Assembly: GCA_964513465.1 (NCBI GenBank)
Contig: CAZEMR010000006.1
Coordinates: forward strand, 1-64,000
Direction: 5' to 3'
From: CAZEMR01 sp964513465
GTDB taxonomy: Bacteria; Bacteroidota; Ignavibacteria; Kapaibacteriales; UBA2268
DNA length: 64,000 nucleotides
Both the position numbers and the translations under genes were made by a program. Below the pieces are notes generated by a model. It ran no database searches and was not told the DNA's origin. It worked only from the letters and a program-made list of their open reading frames with translations. Shown in pieces: positions 25,317 through 34,307 of this stretch (its first letter is position 1; each line of letters begins with the position of its first letter).

Positions 25317-27863
25317 TTAGCTAGCCATTTCTTCCACCAGCGCGGGGAATTCATCGAGCAAGTCGCCGAGCTTATCGGCATCCTTGCCGCCGGCGGTTGC
25401 CATGTGGGGCTTGCCGCCGCCACCGCCGCCAATCTTTTTGGCAGCCGCACCGACCAGTTTGCCGGCCGGGAGCTTTTTCTTTAGGTCATCGGTCACCGTG
25501 CAGATGAGCTGGACTTTATCGTCTTTTGTGACTGCCAGCAGGGCAACGCCGTTCTCTTTTAATTGGATGCGCAGATTCTCGGCAATATTGCGCATTTCGT
25601 CCACACCTTCAGCCTCAATCTGCCGGGCAATCACTCGGATGCCCCCAACTTCGCGAGCGGAGTCGATCCAGTCGCTCATTTCGCCCTTTACTTCGTCCAT
25701 TTTGAGGGATTGAATCTGCTTTTCGAGCTTACGGATTTTCTCGTAAAGCGTGGAGGCTTCGTGGTCTTTTTCCGCGATCTTGTCGATCAGTCCGTATATA
25801 TATTCCTCGACTCGTTCGCCGGTGATGGCCTCGATCCGCCGCACTCCTGCGGCGATTGAGGATTCCGAGGTGATTTTCAGAAAACCGATCTCGCTCGTAT
25901 TGCTGACGTGGGTGCCTCCGCAAAGCTCCTGCGAGAATTGCGGGTCCATCGAGATCACGCGTACGGTTTCGCCGTATTTATCGCCGAAGAACATCTTTAC
26001 CTTCGGATTCTTGCGGGCCTCGTCGAGCGCGAGAACTTCTGTGGATATTTTATGATTTTCGAGAATTTTGCGATTGGCCATGGCCTCGATCCGCCGCAGC
26101 TCGTCATTGGTCACCTTTTCGAAATGATTGAAATCAAAGCGCAGGTAATCCGGCGCAACGAGCGATCCGGACTGCTGGACGTGGGTGCCGAGCACATTGC
26201 GCAGCGCCTCGTGCAGCAGATGAGTCGCCGAATGGTTGCGCATAATGGCGCGGCGCCGCTGTTCGTCGACTTCGGCGTAAGCGGTCGCACCCGTAAGGTC
26301 TTCGAGGTCGCGGTCGCAGATATGAACAATCGCGTTGCCGGATTTGCGGACGTCGGTAACGCTGTATTTCTCGCCGCCGAGCGTGATTGTGCCGGTGTCG
26401 GCCACCTGACCGCCGGATTCGGCATAGAAAGGCGTTTTGTCGAGCACAACCTGATTTTCCTTTATATATAATACGCGGCCCTCGGCCGAAAGCGTGTCAT
26501 ATCCGATAAATTCGGAGCTTTCGGTGATTTCGGGCAGCTCCACTTCCTGCGATTTTACTTTGCGGGCCTCGCGCGAGCGGCGTTTCTGCTCGGCCATGTG
26601 TTCGTCGAATCCTGCGCGATCGACCGCCAGGCCATTCTCGCGGGCGAGCAGTTCGGTCAGATCGACCGGGAATCCGAATGTGTCATAAAGCTGGAATGCT
26701 TCGGCTCCGGGTATGGTCGTTTTGCCGGATGCTTCCAGATCCTTGCGGATATTTTCGAATTTGTCGAGTCCGCGGTCGAGCGTTACGAGGAAGCTCTCCT
26801 CTTCGGCGCGGACGACCTTTTCGATGGCTGCCTGCTGCTGGACGAGTTCGGGAAACATATCGCCCATGGTTTCGACCAATACCTTTACTAATTTATGTAA
26901 TACGGGTTCGCGAAATCCCAGATTGCGGGCGTAGCGCGATCCGCGGCGGAGAATGCGGCGCAGAACGTAGCCGCGGCCTTCGTTGCCCGGAAGCGCGCCG
27001 TCGGCGATTGCGAAGCTGAGAGTGCGGATGTGGTCGGCGCAGACCCTCATGGCGGTGCCGTCCGGGTGGCTCAGATCGCGGGAATATTTCCGTCCGCTGA
27101 GATTTTCCATTTCGGAAATTACCGGCATAAATACGTCGGTGTCGTAATTCGAATCAACGCCCTGGATCACTGAGCAGATACGCTCGAATCCCATTCCTGT
27201 ATCGACGTGTTTGTCGCGGAGATCCTCGAGCTGGCCGTTCGCCTTGCGATTATATTGAATAAAAACGAGGTTCCAGATTTCGATTACCTCCGGCTGGCCG
27301 GCGTTGACGAGCGGGCCGCCCGAAAGGTCGGGGGTGCGGTCGTAGTGGATTTCGCTGCAGGGGCCGCAGGGTCCGGTTTCGCCCATTTCCCAGAAATTAT
27401 CCTTCTCGTCGAAGCGGTGGATGCGGCTTTCCGGCAGGTATGATTTCCATAATTCATAGGCCTCGTCATCGGTGCGGAATACCGTTGCGTGCAGGCGTTC
27501 GGGGTCGAGCTTCCATACTTTGGTGAGCAGCTCCCATGCCCATTCGATAGCCTCGGGCTTATAATAATCGCCGAAGCTCCAGTTGCCCAGCATTTCGAAA
27601 AATGTATGGTGATATGTGTCGCGGCCGACTTCCTCCAGATCGTTATGCTTGCCGCTTACGCGGATGCACTTCTGGGTATCGGCGGCGCGGCTGTACTCCG
27701 GCTGGCGGATCGCAAGGAAGATGTCCTTGAACTGGTTCATGCCCGCATTTGTGAATAAAAGCGTGGGATCGCCGTGCGGCACTACCGGCGCGCTGGGCAC
27801 AATCCGATGTTCTTTTGCTGAAAAATAATCCAAAAATGATTGTCTGATTTCCTGAGATGTCAT
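25317..27863 (-). CDS. alaS: Alanine-tRNA ligase
   Basis: 848 residues, slightly shorter than most (about 870). N-terminal class II core (FTNAGMNQFKDIF, RVSGKHNDLEEVG, HHTFFEMLGNWSFGDYYK), editing domain with the zinc motifs HSATHLLH and CGGTH, a coiled coil, and a glycine-rich C-Ala domain (AAAKKIGGGGGGKPHMATAGG). Complete. The upstream neighbour on the same strand is a membrane protein gene 48 bases away. Confidence 0.97.
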   Translation of the reverse strand: MTSQEIRQSFLDYFSAKEHRIVPSAPVVPHGDPTLLFTNAGMNQFKDIFLAIRQPEYSRAADTQKCIRVSGKHNDLEEVGRDTYHHTFFEMLGNWSFGDYYKPEAIEWAWELLTKVWKLDPERLHATVFRTDDEAYELWKSYLPESRIHRFDEKDNFWEMGETGPCGPCSEIHYDRTPDLSGGPLVNAGQPEVIEIWNLVFIQYNRKANGQLEDLRDKHVDTGMGFERICSVIQGVDSNYDTDVFMPVISEMENLSGRKYSRDLSHPDGTAMRVCADHIRTLSFAIADGALPGNEGRGYVLRRILRRGSRYARNLGFREPVLHKLVKVLVETMGDMFPELVQQQAAIEKVVRAEEESFLVTLDRGLDKFENIRKDLEASGKTTIPGAEAFQLYDTFGFPVDLTELLARENGLAVDRAGFDEHMAEQKRRSREARKVKSQEVELPEITESSEFIGYDTLSAEGRVLYIKENQVVLDKTPFYAESGGQVADTGTITLGGEKYSVTDVRKSGNAIVHICDRDLEDLTGATAYAEVDEQRRRAIMRNHSATHLLHEALRNVLGTHVQQSGSLVAPDYLRFDFNHFEKVTNDELRRIEAMANRKILENHKISTEVLALDEARKNPKVKMFFGDKYGETVRVISMDPQFSQELCGGTHVSNTSEIGFLKITSESSIAAGVRRIEAITGERVEEYIYGLIDKIAEKDHEASTLYEKIRKLEKQIQSLKMDEVKGEMSDWIDSAREVGGIRVIARQIEAEGVDEMRNIAENLRIQLKENGVALLAVTKDDKVQLICTVTDDLKKKLPAGKLVGAAAKKIGGGGGGKPHMATAGGKDADKLGDLLDEFPALVEEMAS

Positions 27864-27911
27864 TTTTCCTGACTTTCCGATTTATTTATATATAATAATT
27901 CTCTAAAACTA

Positions 27912-29204
27912 TTACTCGCGGCGGCGGGCGATCCACCACAGCGAAGCGCCTATGAGCAAAGGATATACGGGATTCATCATCCGGTATTCGTAGAGCAGCG
28001 CGGCGGCCAGCAATATTTTGTAAACCACTGCGGCGGCGGCAACTGCCCGAAGCGGCGGAGATAATTGCTTCGTGAATATAAGCCACATAAAAATCGCCAG
28101 CGCCCCTAAGAAAATTGGGACGAAAATCGCCTGAATTAATTTCTCAATCGCTAGCGGAACCGATTCGCCGGCAGGCAGATCGAGCATTGCGCCGATTTTT
28201 CCGCCGATGCCCGGCGCGCCGGATATTTCGTGGTTGATCTCGTAGCGGCGGTCGAATCCGATGGCCAGCCCTGCGTATTCGCCGGTATAAACCCCGCCCT
28301 TTGCAATTGAAAATAAATTATATGCAATCTTCTTTGCGTATTCCACCGGGCTTGATTTAATTGACTCGAAAAACTCATGCTTAAGCAGGCTGTCGCCCCT
28401 CGCCGAGTACGGATTGTCGATGCCGCGGCTGCGAGCGAATTTGATGGCGGTTTCGTCGCGCGCGGCTATGCCCCATGCGTTGCCGGGTAGCTGCCCGAGC
28501 GAGATATAGGCTACCCCGCCGCCATTGGTCGCAGTCAGCCGGAAATCGTCGGTATAAGCCTTCGATCCGATCGCCCAGGGCGCCAGCAGGAAAAGCATTA
28601 CCGCATAAGCAGCAATGGTTTGCACGAAGTGCTGCTGGATCCGCCGACGGTCGAAAACAAGCGCCCCCACAATAACAAACCCCGGCAGATACAGAAAATC
28701 CGAGCGGAAATTCGAAGCCAGCCCGAGCATCAATCCGGCAGCCAGCATATGCTTCATTTTTTCGGAATCAATATATTTTAAATGGTAATAAATATAAGCA
28801 ATTATGAAAAATGCCGCAGGCGCGTCGGGCCAGCGCACCGACATAAACGCCAGCCAGGGCAGCCACAGCGGGATATGCCATAGCCGCTCGCGAACGCCGA
28901 ACATGCGATAAACGAGATTGACCGCGATGACCGCCATCGCAAGCTGAACGGCGAGCGCAATCAGACCATCGGCGCCGGCGGCGGCATCCGGAATCAGCAT
29001 AAGCGAATACCCCCAGAGGGGATAGGTCGCCTGCGCATCGTCGAACCAGACGTGGGTATAGCCCTCGCCATCGATTATATTCTGCGCGGCCGGAAGCAAC
29101 ACTTCGCGGAATGTGCCCTGCTGATTGACATGCCCCCAGTTAAGCGCAAATATCGCAATCGCGGCGGCGATCAGCCAGATATTAAATTTTCTGCCGGTAT
29201 TCAA
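27912..29204 (-). CDS. Polytopic membrane protein, GT39/ArnT-like
   Basis: 430 residues with about nine to ten hydrophobic segments. The first loop after TM1 contains DGEGYTHVWFDDAQATYPLWGYSL; such a periplasmic loop is the pattern in lipid-linked sugar transferases (PMT/ArnT-type GT-C fold), where an acidic pair binds metal. The rest is TM helices ending in an Arg-rich tail. Substrate unknown. The start appears to be TTG (29204), because in-frame stops lie just upstream and the next ATG would remove TM1. Low certainty beyond membrane glycosyltransferase-like. Confidence 0.6.
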   Translation of the reverse strand: MNTGRKFNIWLIAAAIAIFALNWGHVNQQGTFREVLLPAAQNIIDGEGYTHVWFDDAQATYPLWGYSLMLIPDAAAGADGLIALAVQLAMAVIAVNLVYRMFGVRERLWHIPLWLPWLAFMSVRWPDAPAAFFIIAYIYYHLKYIDSEKMKHMLAAGLMLGLASNFRSDFLYLPGFVIVGALVFDRRRIQQHFVQTIAAYAVMLFLLAPWAIGSKAYTDDFRLTATNGGGVAYISLGQLPGNAWGIAARDETAIKFARSRGIDNPYSARGDSLLKHEFFESIKSSPVEYAKKIAYNLFSIAKGGVYTGEYAGLAIGFDRRYEINHEISGAPGIGGKIGAMLDLPAGESVPLAIEKLIQAIFVPIFLGALAIFMWLIFTKQLSPPLRAVAAAAVVYKILLAAALLYEYRMMNPVYPLLIGASLWWIARRRE

Positions 29205-29438
29205 TTTTCGTTATTAAATATTTATAAAGTATGCAAATTAAGCATTTTCCGAAAAATCTCAATATTCCGGTTTAACTATGGATCAAAATCGGGCGAAATC
29301 ATTAATTTTAACTGAATTCCGAAATTTTTTCCGAGTGCTTCGTCAATATATTTTATAAGGCAATTCTCATATTTCCAAAAACTGTTCCACTCAAATATTA
29401 GCTACTATTTCTAATAAATTACCACGGAGGTTTAATTT

Positions 29439-30728
29439 ATGGCTTCTGATACTTATGATATTCCACGCATCCAGGATGTCGATCTTCGCGGCAAGGTCGT
29501 GCTCGTCCGCGTTGACCATAACGTCGTCAAAAAGGGCGTCATCCAGGACCCATTCCGCATCGAATCCACCTATGGCACGCTTTTCTATCTGAATGCAAAA
29601 GGCGCCAAAATCATACTTATGAGTCACGTCGGGCGGCCGCGCAATAAGAAGACCGGCGAAATCACCATCGACGAATCCACTTCGGTCGGGCCAATCGTCG
29701 AATACCTCGAGGACAAGCTGCATATTAATTTCGAAATCCCTGAATTTTATAAAGATGAGAAAAAGGGATATATCGGAATAGAAACAAATATCAACCACCT
29801 GCTGCGCGATCTGAAAGAGGACAAAATCGACGGCATATACCTGCCCAACACCCGCTGGTTCTGGGGCGAAGAGGCCAAAGGCGAGGATGCCGAACGATTT
29901 GCCAACCAGCTTGCCGGACTGGCCGATATTTATGTAAACGACGCTTTCGGTTCGTGGCGGCCTCATGCCTCGACCTACGACGTCGCCAAATACCTGCCGC
30001 ACTATGCCGGATACCTGATGCAGAAGGAGATCAAAAACCTCCGCAGGATTTACCAGCCCGAGCGGCCATTCGTGGCAGTCGTCGCAGGCGCAAAATTCGA
30101 CACCAAGATCGACACGCTGAAGCCGATACTCGACCAGGCGGACTACCTCGTTATGGGCGGCGTTATGTATAATGTATATATGGCCGCAAAATACGGCCTC
30201 AAAATCAAAGGCGTCAGCGAAGAAGACAAGAAGCTCGCAAAAGGGTTCATCGAGGACACAAAGCAGCACAAGGACAAGATTATCGAGCTGCCGTATGTGA
30301 TCGAATCCGAAACAATGGACGAACACGACGAAAGCCGCGCAAAGGTCGTCAAAGTCGACGATCTCTCGCCCGGCAGCGAGCTGAATTATATATTGGATAT
30401 TTCTAAAAAATCATTCGAAACCCAAAAGGTGCGCGACGTATTCAGCAATGCGCGTACGATATTCGTCAACGCCGTGATGGGCTATACGCCCCACTTCAAC
30501 GAGGGAACGATCGCGCTCGACGAACTGATCCACGAGAACAAACAGGCGATGAAATACTACGCCGGCGGCGATACGCTCCACGAATTCAAGCGGCTTCTGC
30601 CGGGGCTATATTTCTCGGTGAAGGACGACAAGAAGTACTATCTTTTCACCGGCGGCGGCGCCGTACTCAAAGCAATCCAGGAGGGCACGCCCATGGGAAT
30701 GGAGCCGATCAAAATCCTTACGGAATAG
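29439..30728 (+). CDS. pgk: Phosphoglycerate kinase, divergent
   Basis: Interconverts 1,3-bisphosphoglycerate plus ADP and 3-phosphoglycerate plus ATP. 429 residues, longer than the common 390-400. The family skeleton is clear (KVVLVRVDHNVV, ILMSHVGRP, YVNDAFGSWRPHAST, VAGAKFDTKIDTL) but many near-invariant positions differ: RVDFN is RVDHN, SHLGRP is SHVGRP, the AHRAH loop is SWRPH, GGAK is AGAK, GGGDS is AGGDT. It may be a distinct subfamily or use altered kinetics. A strong GGAGG lies nine bases before the ATG. gap follows on the same strand. Confidence 0.88.
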   Translation: MASDTYDIPRIQDVDLRGKVVLVRVDHNVVKKGVIQDPFRIESTYGTLFYLNAKGAKIILMSHVGRPRNKKTGEITIDESTSVGPIVEYLEDKLHINFEIPEFYKDEKKGYIGIETNINHLLRDLKEDKIDGIYLPNTRWFWGEEAKGEDAERFANQLAGLADIYVNDAFGSWRPHASTYDVAKYLPHYAGYLMQKEIKNLRRIYQPERPFVAVVAGAKFDTKIDTLKPILDQADYLVMGGVMYNVYMAAKYGLKIKGVSEEDKKLAKGFIEDTKQHKDKIIELPYVIESETMDEHDESRAKVVKVDDLSPGSELNYILDISKKSFETQKVRDVFSNARTIFVNAVMGYTPHFNEGTIALDELIHENKQAMKYYAGGDTLHEFKRLLPGLYFSVKDDKKYYLFTGGGAVLKAIQEGTPMGMEPIKILTE

Positions 30729-30849
30729 TCATTTGAAGCGGCGAAAGCGGCATTTTTCACCAAATTTTGCTTAGTTTGACCATTTTTTTTCATTATCTTT
30801 ATAAATTGTAATCCTGCAATTTTTGGTAAACTTAAAAAGGGTTAAAATA

Positions 30850-31845
30850 ATGGCAATGAAAATAGCAATAAACGGATTCGGACGCATTGGCAGACTGGTA
30901 TTTCGCGAAGCTTTCGCACGCAGGGACAAATTCGAATTTGCCGGGATTAACGATCTGATGGCCCCCGCAACTCTGGCCCATCTTCTGAAATATGATTCGG
31001 TTCATGGAAAATTCAACCACGAAATCGCAGCCGGCGATAATTCAATCACTGTCGACGGCATCGAAATCCCCATTTCCGCCGAAAAACAAATTGAAAACCT
31101 GAAATGGAACGCCGATGTAGTTCTCGAATCGACCGGTGTGTTCCGCACCCGCGAGCCGCTCGAAAAGCATCTGGCCAACGGCGCACGCAAGGTGGTGCTC
31201 TCGGCCCCGGCCAAAGAAACGCTCGACGCAACCGTCGTGCTCGGAGTCAACGACCACATCCTGACCGGCAAAGAGAAGCTGATCTCGAACGCGTCGTGCA
31301 CAACTAACTGCCTGGCTCCCATGGTCAAAGTGCTCGACGACAATTTCGGCGTCGAAAAGGGCCAGATGGTCACAGTTCATGCATACACCAACGACCAGCG
31401 CATACTCGATCTGCCGCACAAGGATCTTCGCCGCGCTCGCGCAGCCGCCGTCAACTCGATACCCACCACCACCGGCGCCGCCAAGGCAGTCGGGCTGGTG
31501 CTCCCCGAGCTTAAGGGCAAGCTGCAGGGCTACGCCATCCGCGTTCCCGTGCCGGACGGCTCGATCACCGACTTCTCGGCGCAGCTCCGCAAACCGGCCA
31601 CCGCCGAAGAGATCAACGCCGCAATGAAGTCCGCAGCAGAAGGCCCGATGAAGGGCATCATACAGTACAGCGAGGAACCGCTCGTATCGTCGGATATCGT
31701 GGGCAACCGCTATTCCTGCATTTTCGATTCACCGCTGACAATGGCCGACGGCAACTTCATCAAGGTAGTCGGCTGGTACGACAACGAATTCGGTTATTCC
31801 TGCCGCATCGTCGATCTGCTCGAAAAGCTGGGCGGAATGCTCTGA
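30850..31845 (+). CDS. gap: Glyceraldehyde-3-phosphate dehydrogenase
   Basis: 331 residues. N-terminal NAD-binding INGFGRIGRL, a catalytic Cys in SNASCTTNCLAP, and the C-terminal GWYDNEFGYSCRIVDL. The GINDL segment suggests NAD rather than NADP. ATG 30850 is used: it follows AAGGG, and the ORF is open nine codons further only with a TTG. It forms the glycolysis/gluconeogenesis step next to pgk, but in pgk-gap order and with a 121-base spacer, so it may have its own promoter. Confidence 0.97.
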   Translation: MAMKIAINGFGRIGRLVFREAFARRDKFEFAGINDLMAPATLAHLLKYDSVHGKFNHEIAAGDNSITVDGIEIPISAEKQIENLKWNADVVLESTGVFRTREPLEKHLANGARKVVLSAPAKETLDATVVLGVNDHILTGKEKLISNASCTTNCLAPMVKVLDDNFGVEKGQMVTVHAYTNDQRILDLPHKDLRRARAAAVNSIPTTTGAAKAVGLVLPELKGKLQGYAIRVPVPDGSITDFSAQLRKPATAEEINAAMKSAAEGPMKGIIQYSEEPLVSSDIVGNRYSCIFDSPLTMADGNFIKVVGWYDNEFGYSCRIVDLLEKLGGML

Positions 31846-31858
31846 TAATTCGTAAATT

Positions 31859-31873
31859 TATATATATAAATAA
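31859..31873 (+). repeat. Post-stop (TA)n-AATAA tract, copy B
   Basis: TATATATATAAATAA, identical to the tract after qmoB, lies between the gap stop codon and its terminator hairpin. Confidence 0.6.
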
Positions 31874-31876
31874 ATT

Positions 31877-31903
31877 GCCCTGGCTGATCGCCGGGGCTTT
31901 TTT
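31877..31903 (+). terminator. Intrinsic terminator after gap
   Basis: GCCCTGGC pairs with GCCGGGGC (one G-T) around TGATC, followed by six T. Confidence 0.85.
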
Positions 31904-31910
31904 ATTTGAC

Positions 31911-32072
31911 GGGCTTTGGATTTTAGCCATTGGATTTTGGATTGAGACTGCTTCACTTCGCTTGCAGTGGCACTACGCAAGCGGGCCTTCAATGATTGGC
32001 AGAGGGCTGAAGCCATCTGTTGCGATTCGAGAAGGGCTAACCTCTCGCAGCAACGAGATTAAGTCCGTTAGC
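31911..32072. ncRNA. Candidate structured RNA or REP-like element
   Basis: A 160-base spacer stretch, GC-richer than other spacers here, with successive inverted repeats: GGCT/AGCC (31912/31925), CGCTTGC/GCAAGCG (31959-31965/31977-31983), GGC-TTCA/TGAAGCC (31984/32008), and GTTGC plus CGAGA pairing with TCTCG plus GCAAC (32019-32054). The loop of the last hairpin holds GCTAAC (32036-32041), complementary to GTTAGC at 32067-32072, which would make an H-type pseudoknot. No ORF of note. It could be a small RNA on either strand, or a decayed palindromic repeat. Confidence 0.35.
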
Positions 32073-32104
32073 AAAAAAGGCAGTCCCGCCGGGGCTGCCC
32101 TTTT
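32071..32104. terminator. Bidirectional terminator downstream of the 32137 gene
   Basis: GGCAGTCCC pairs with GGGGCTGCC (one G-T) around GCC. Six A before the stem give a T run for minus-strand transcripts; TTTT follows on the plus strand. Confidence 0.8.
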
Positions 32105-32136
32105 GAAATGTCATATATTAAATAATTGTCCCGAAA

Positions 32137-32790
32137 TTACTCGTCGGCGGCCGGGGGCTTCTCCTGGTCGTCCTCGTTGCGTATGGCCAGCAGGTTCATC
32201 GTCTGATAAATGCCTTTGGGCAGCTCCGGCGCGGGGTTGACTTCCTTGCAGCTTCGTATTTCTATCGAATCCCTTACCTCGAGCCGCTCGTATTCGCGGA
32301 TAATGCCGAGGGCTTCCTCGCAGCTTTCGGCCACCACGGCGTAAAATGTGATAAAGTCCTCCATTTGTATTCCGCCGTCGGGAGCAGCATAGGGGCACTT
32401 GCCGCCTGCGTCGATTTTGAAATACTTCGCATCGGGAGAGTATTCGCCCTTTGCTTCGCGCAGCAACCACATTATGCCTTTGTTCATGCGGTCGAACTCG
32501 GCGGCTGTGCGCACCAGCGGCAGCACTTTTTCGCGGGCTTCGGTGGTTTCCCATATCGCAGTGGCGATTATCAGATATATTTCGGCGATGTCCTTATCGC
32601 CCTGACCGGAGGGCTCTTTAGGGAGTTTTTCGATTTCCGCAAGGCCATGCTCAATTAAAAGGTCTTTCTTGCCAGCTTTCCATAATCTTTTCAGCTCGGT
32701 AAGCAATGTTTTTTTGCGCTGGATTATTTCCTGCGAATATTCCTTAAAAATCTCTCTGCCTTTGTATTTGGGATTATTTTTCTCAGCCAA
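32137..32790 (-). CDS. Unknown soluble protein
   Basis: I do not recognise this 217-residue protein. It has no signal peptide or membrane segment. The first half is Lys/Glu-rich and helical (RKKTLLTELKRLWKAGKKDLLIEHGLAEIEKL), the middle has a CPYAAPDGG loop, and the acidic, Pro-rich tail ends QEKPPAADE. The start seems to be TTG (32790) with AGGA upstream; the next in-frame ATG lies far inside the helical region. It precedes no obvious partner; the SPOR genes upstream on the same strand are a possible operon. Confidence 0.6.
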   Translation of the reverse strand: MAEKNNPKYKGREIFKEYSQEIIQRKKTLLTELKRLWKAGKKDLLIEHGLAEIEKLPKEPSGQGDKDIAEIYLIIATAIWETTEAREKVLPLVRTAAEFDRMNKGIMWLLREAKGEYSPDAKYFKIDAGGKCPYAAPDGGIQMEDFITFYAVVAESCEEALGIIREYERLEVRDSIEIRSCKEVNPAPELPKGIYQTMNLLAIRNEDDQEKPPAADE

Positions 32791-32852
32791 TGGTAATTCC
32801 TGCTCAAGTATTAATAAAAATGCGTAATAATCAAAACGGCAAGCCGCTACGA

Positions 32853-33158
32853 TTATTTTTCGTATAGCATCAGCTCGCAGTCGCAGATCAGCTCTACAAG
32901 CGGCTTCGATTTCAACGCTTCCTCGCGGGTGGAGTAGCTGCCCACTACCACAGCAAACATCTTTCGTCCGTCGATCCGTTTCTCATAGATATTTACTACC
33001 AGCCGTTTTTGGCGGAGCTTGTTTTTTTCGCTGACCGCATTCGCGCGCTCGGCGTAAACGCCGGTCTGCCAGCCGTAGTTGTCCGGATCGGCTGCTATAC
33101 TGCAGGCAGGCAGCGCGAGCATTATCAGCGCCGCTGTCATTATAATTAAATATTTCAT
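32853..33158 (-). CDS. Small SPOR-like lipoprotein or periplasmic protein
   Basis: 101 residues: a signal sequence with a possible lipobox LPAC (Cys19), then a single SPOR-like fold (YGWQTGVYAERANAVSEKNKL ... KMFAVVVGSYSTREEALKSKPLVE). SPOR domains bind denuded peptidoglycan glycan strands, often at the septum. Here the domain is almost the whole protein. It lies 12 bases after the larger SPOR gene and shares its SPOR pattern, so they are co-transcribed paralogues. Confidence 0.72.
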   Translation of the reverse strand: MKYLIIMTAALIMLALPACSIAADPDNYGWQTGVYAERANAVSEKNKLRQKRLVVNIYEKRIDGRKMFAVVVGSYSTREEALKSKPLVELICDCELMLYEK

Positions 33159-33170
33159 TCGCTCTCAGGA

Positions 33171-33998
33171 TTATTTCGGAAAAATAATCGGATTGCATCC
33201 GCACTGCTGCTTTACGATCTTCTTGTTCGCGTGGGCCGATTCGAGGGTCGAATAATTGCCGATTACCACGGCATACATGATTTCGCCGTCGACCTCTTTT
33301 TCGCGTACTTCGGTATACATGCGCTGCCGCAGGTATTTTTTCATCTCTTGGGTGGCGGCGTCGCGGCTGGAATAAATCCCCACCTGCAGCCCGTACGACT
33401 CAGCTTCGGCGATTTCCTCGCGAACCGGCTCGGCCTCCTCGGGCACCGGCATTGTATCGTTGCGCGGTTCGGGTTCGCTCATGGTCTCGGGTTCGGGCAA
33501 TTCCTCGGGAGTGGGCACTGTACCAGCGGGGCGGCTTTCTGCCACAACCGGCGGAGTAAACGCTTTGCCCTTGCCGCTGCGAGCCAGCCCGATAGCCGAG
33601 CGCACCACATCAGTCGCCGGCGCAAGATATTCCGACGATGGATATTTCGCGCGGAACTCCTCGAGTTCGGATTTTGCGGTGGTGGTATCCCCCGCTACTG
33701 CGTGGAACTGTACGATTCGCCACATAGCGTCGTCGGCCCACTGGCTTTCGGGATGGTTGCGGACTATCTTTTCGTATTTTTCCATTGCGAGGAGTGCGTC
33801 CTCGATCACAACGCCGAGCAGCAGAGTAACGCCCGGATCGTCGGGATATTTAGCCAGCAGATCGGGAAGCTGGTTCTTGACGGTGGCAATATCGCCGCGT
33901 GCTACCATCTTCAGGTATTGGCGCACCTGGTCGTCCTGCGCGTTAGAAGCGGCAGAAAATAAAATAATTAAAGCAAAGAGAGCTATAAAAGATCTCAT
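33171..33998 (-). CDS. TPR-SPOR periplasmic protein
   Basis: 275 residues. Signal peptide (to SNAQ), a TPR-like region (about 25-140: DPGVTLLLGVVIEDALLAMEKYEKIVRNHPESQWADDAMWRIVQFH, like CpoB/YbgF), a Pro/Glu linker (about 155-200), and a C-terminal SPOR domain (YGLQVGIYSSRDAATQEMKKYLRQ ... YAVVIGNYSTLESA). Expected in the periplasm, linking envelope or division partners to peptidoglycan. A run of G upstream of the ATG acts as Shine-Dalgarno. First gene of a pair with a small SPOR protein. Confidence 0.82.
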   Translation of the reverse strand: MRSFIALFALIILFSAASNAQDDQVRQYLKMVARGDIATVKNQLPDLLAKYPDDPGVTLLLGVVIEDALLAMEKYEKIVRNHPESQWADDAMWRIVQFHAVAGDTTTAKSELEEFRAKYPSSEYLAPATDVVRSAIGLARSGKGKAFTPPVVAESRPAGTVPTPEELPEPETMSEPEPRNDTMPVPEEAEPVREEIAEAESYGLQVGIYSSRDAATQEMKKYLRQRMYTEVREKEVDGEIMYAVVIGNYSTLESAHANKKIVKQQCGCNPIIFPK

Positions 33999-34307
33999 TT
34001 TGTTTATCCCCCCGGATTATCTTTATAAAATGATTTGCGTGATGAAAAAACAGCATTTGTATAATCATTAAAAATATGAAATAATTATGAAAAATTAAAT
34101 AAACTTTTCAAAAAAATTTGGCCTTGCCGGCATTCCTCTACCTTTATCTAATTTTATAATATATAATGAATTATATATATTGATCGGTAAAATTTAGCCG
34201 CAGAAATAAAAATATCCTTCCGATCAGGAACGTTATTATTAATATCTTAACCTCGCTTCTTCCGAATTTTTGTAAATTTGAATTTTTATTAATAATCTTT
34301 TTGCAAA
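33999..34307. other. Divergent spacer between the SPOR pair and murG
   Basis: 309 AT-rich bases with no ORF or strong hairpin. It must hold the promoters of both flanking units. The only motif I can name is TAAATTTG at 34273-34280, for murG. Confidence 0.5.
34273..34280 (+). promoter_or_regulatory. Possible -7 element for murG
   Basis: TAAATTTG fits the Bacteroidota TAnnTTTG consensus, 27 bases before the murG ATG. No -33 TTTG at the standard spacing. Confidence 0.45.

Noticed and set aside
29333..29340. GAGTGCTT as a CIRCE half-site
   Set aside because: No TTAGCACTC partner nine bases upstream, and the next gene is pgk, not a chaperone gene.
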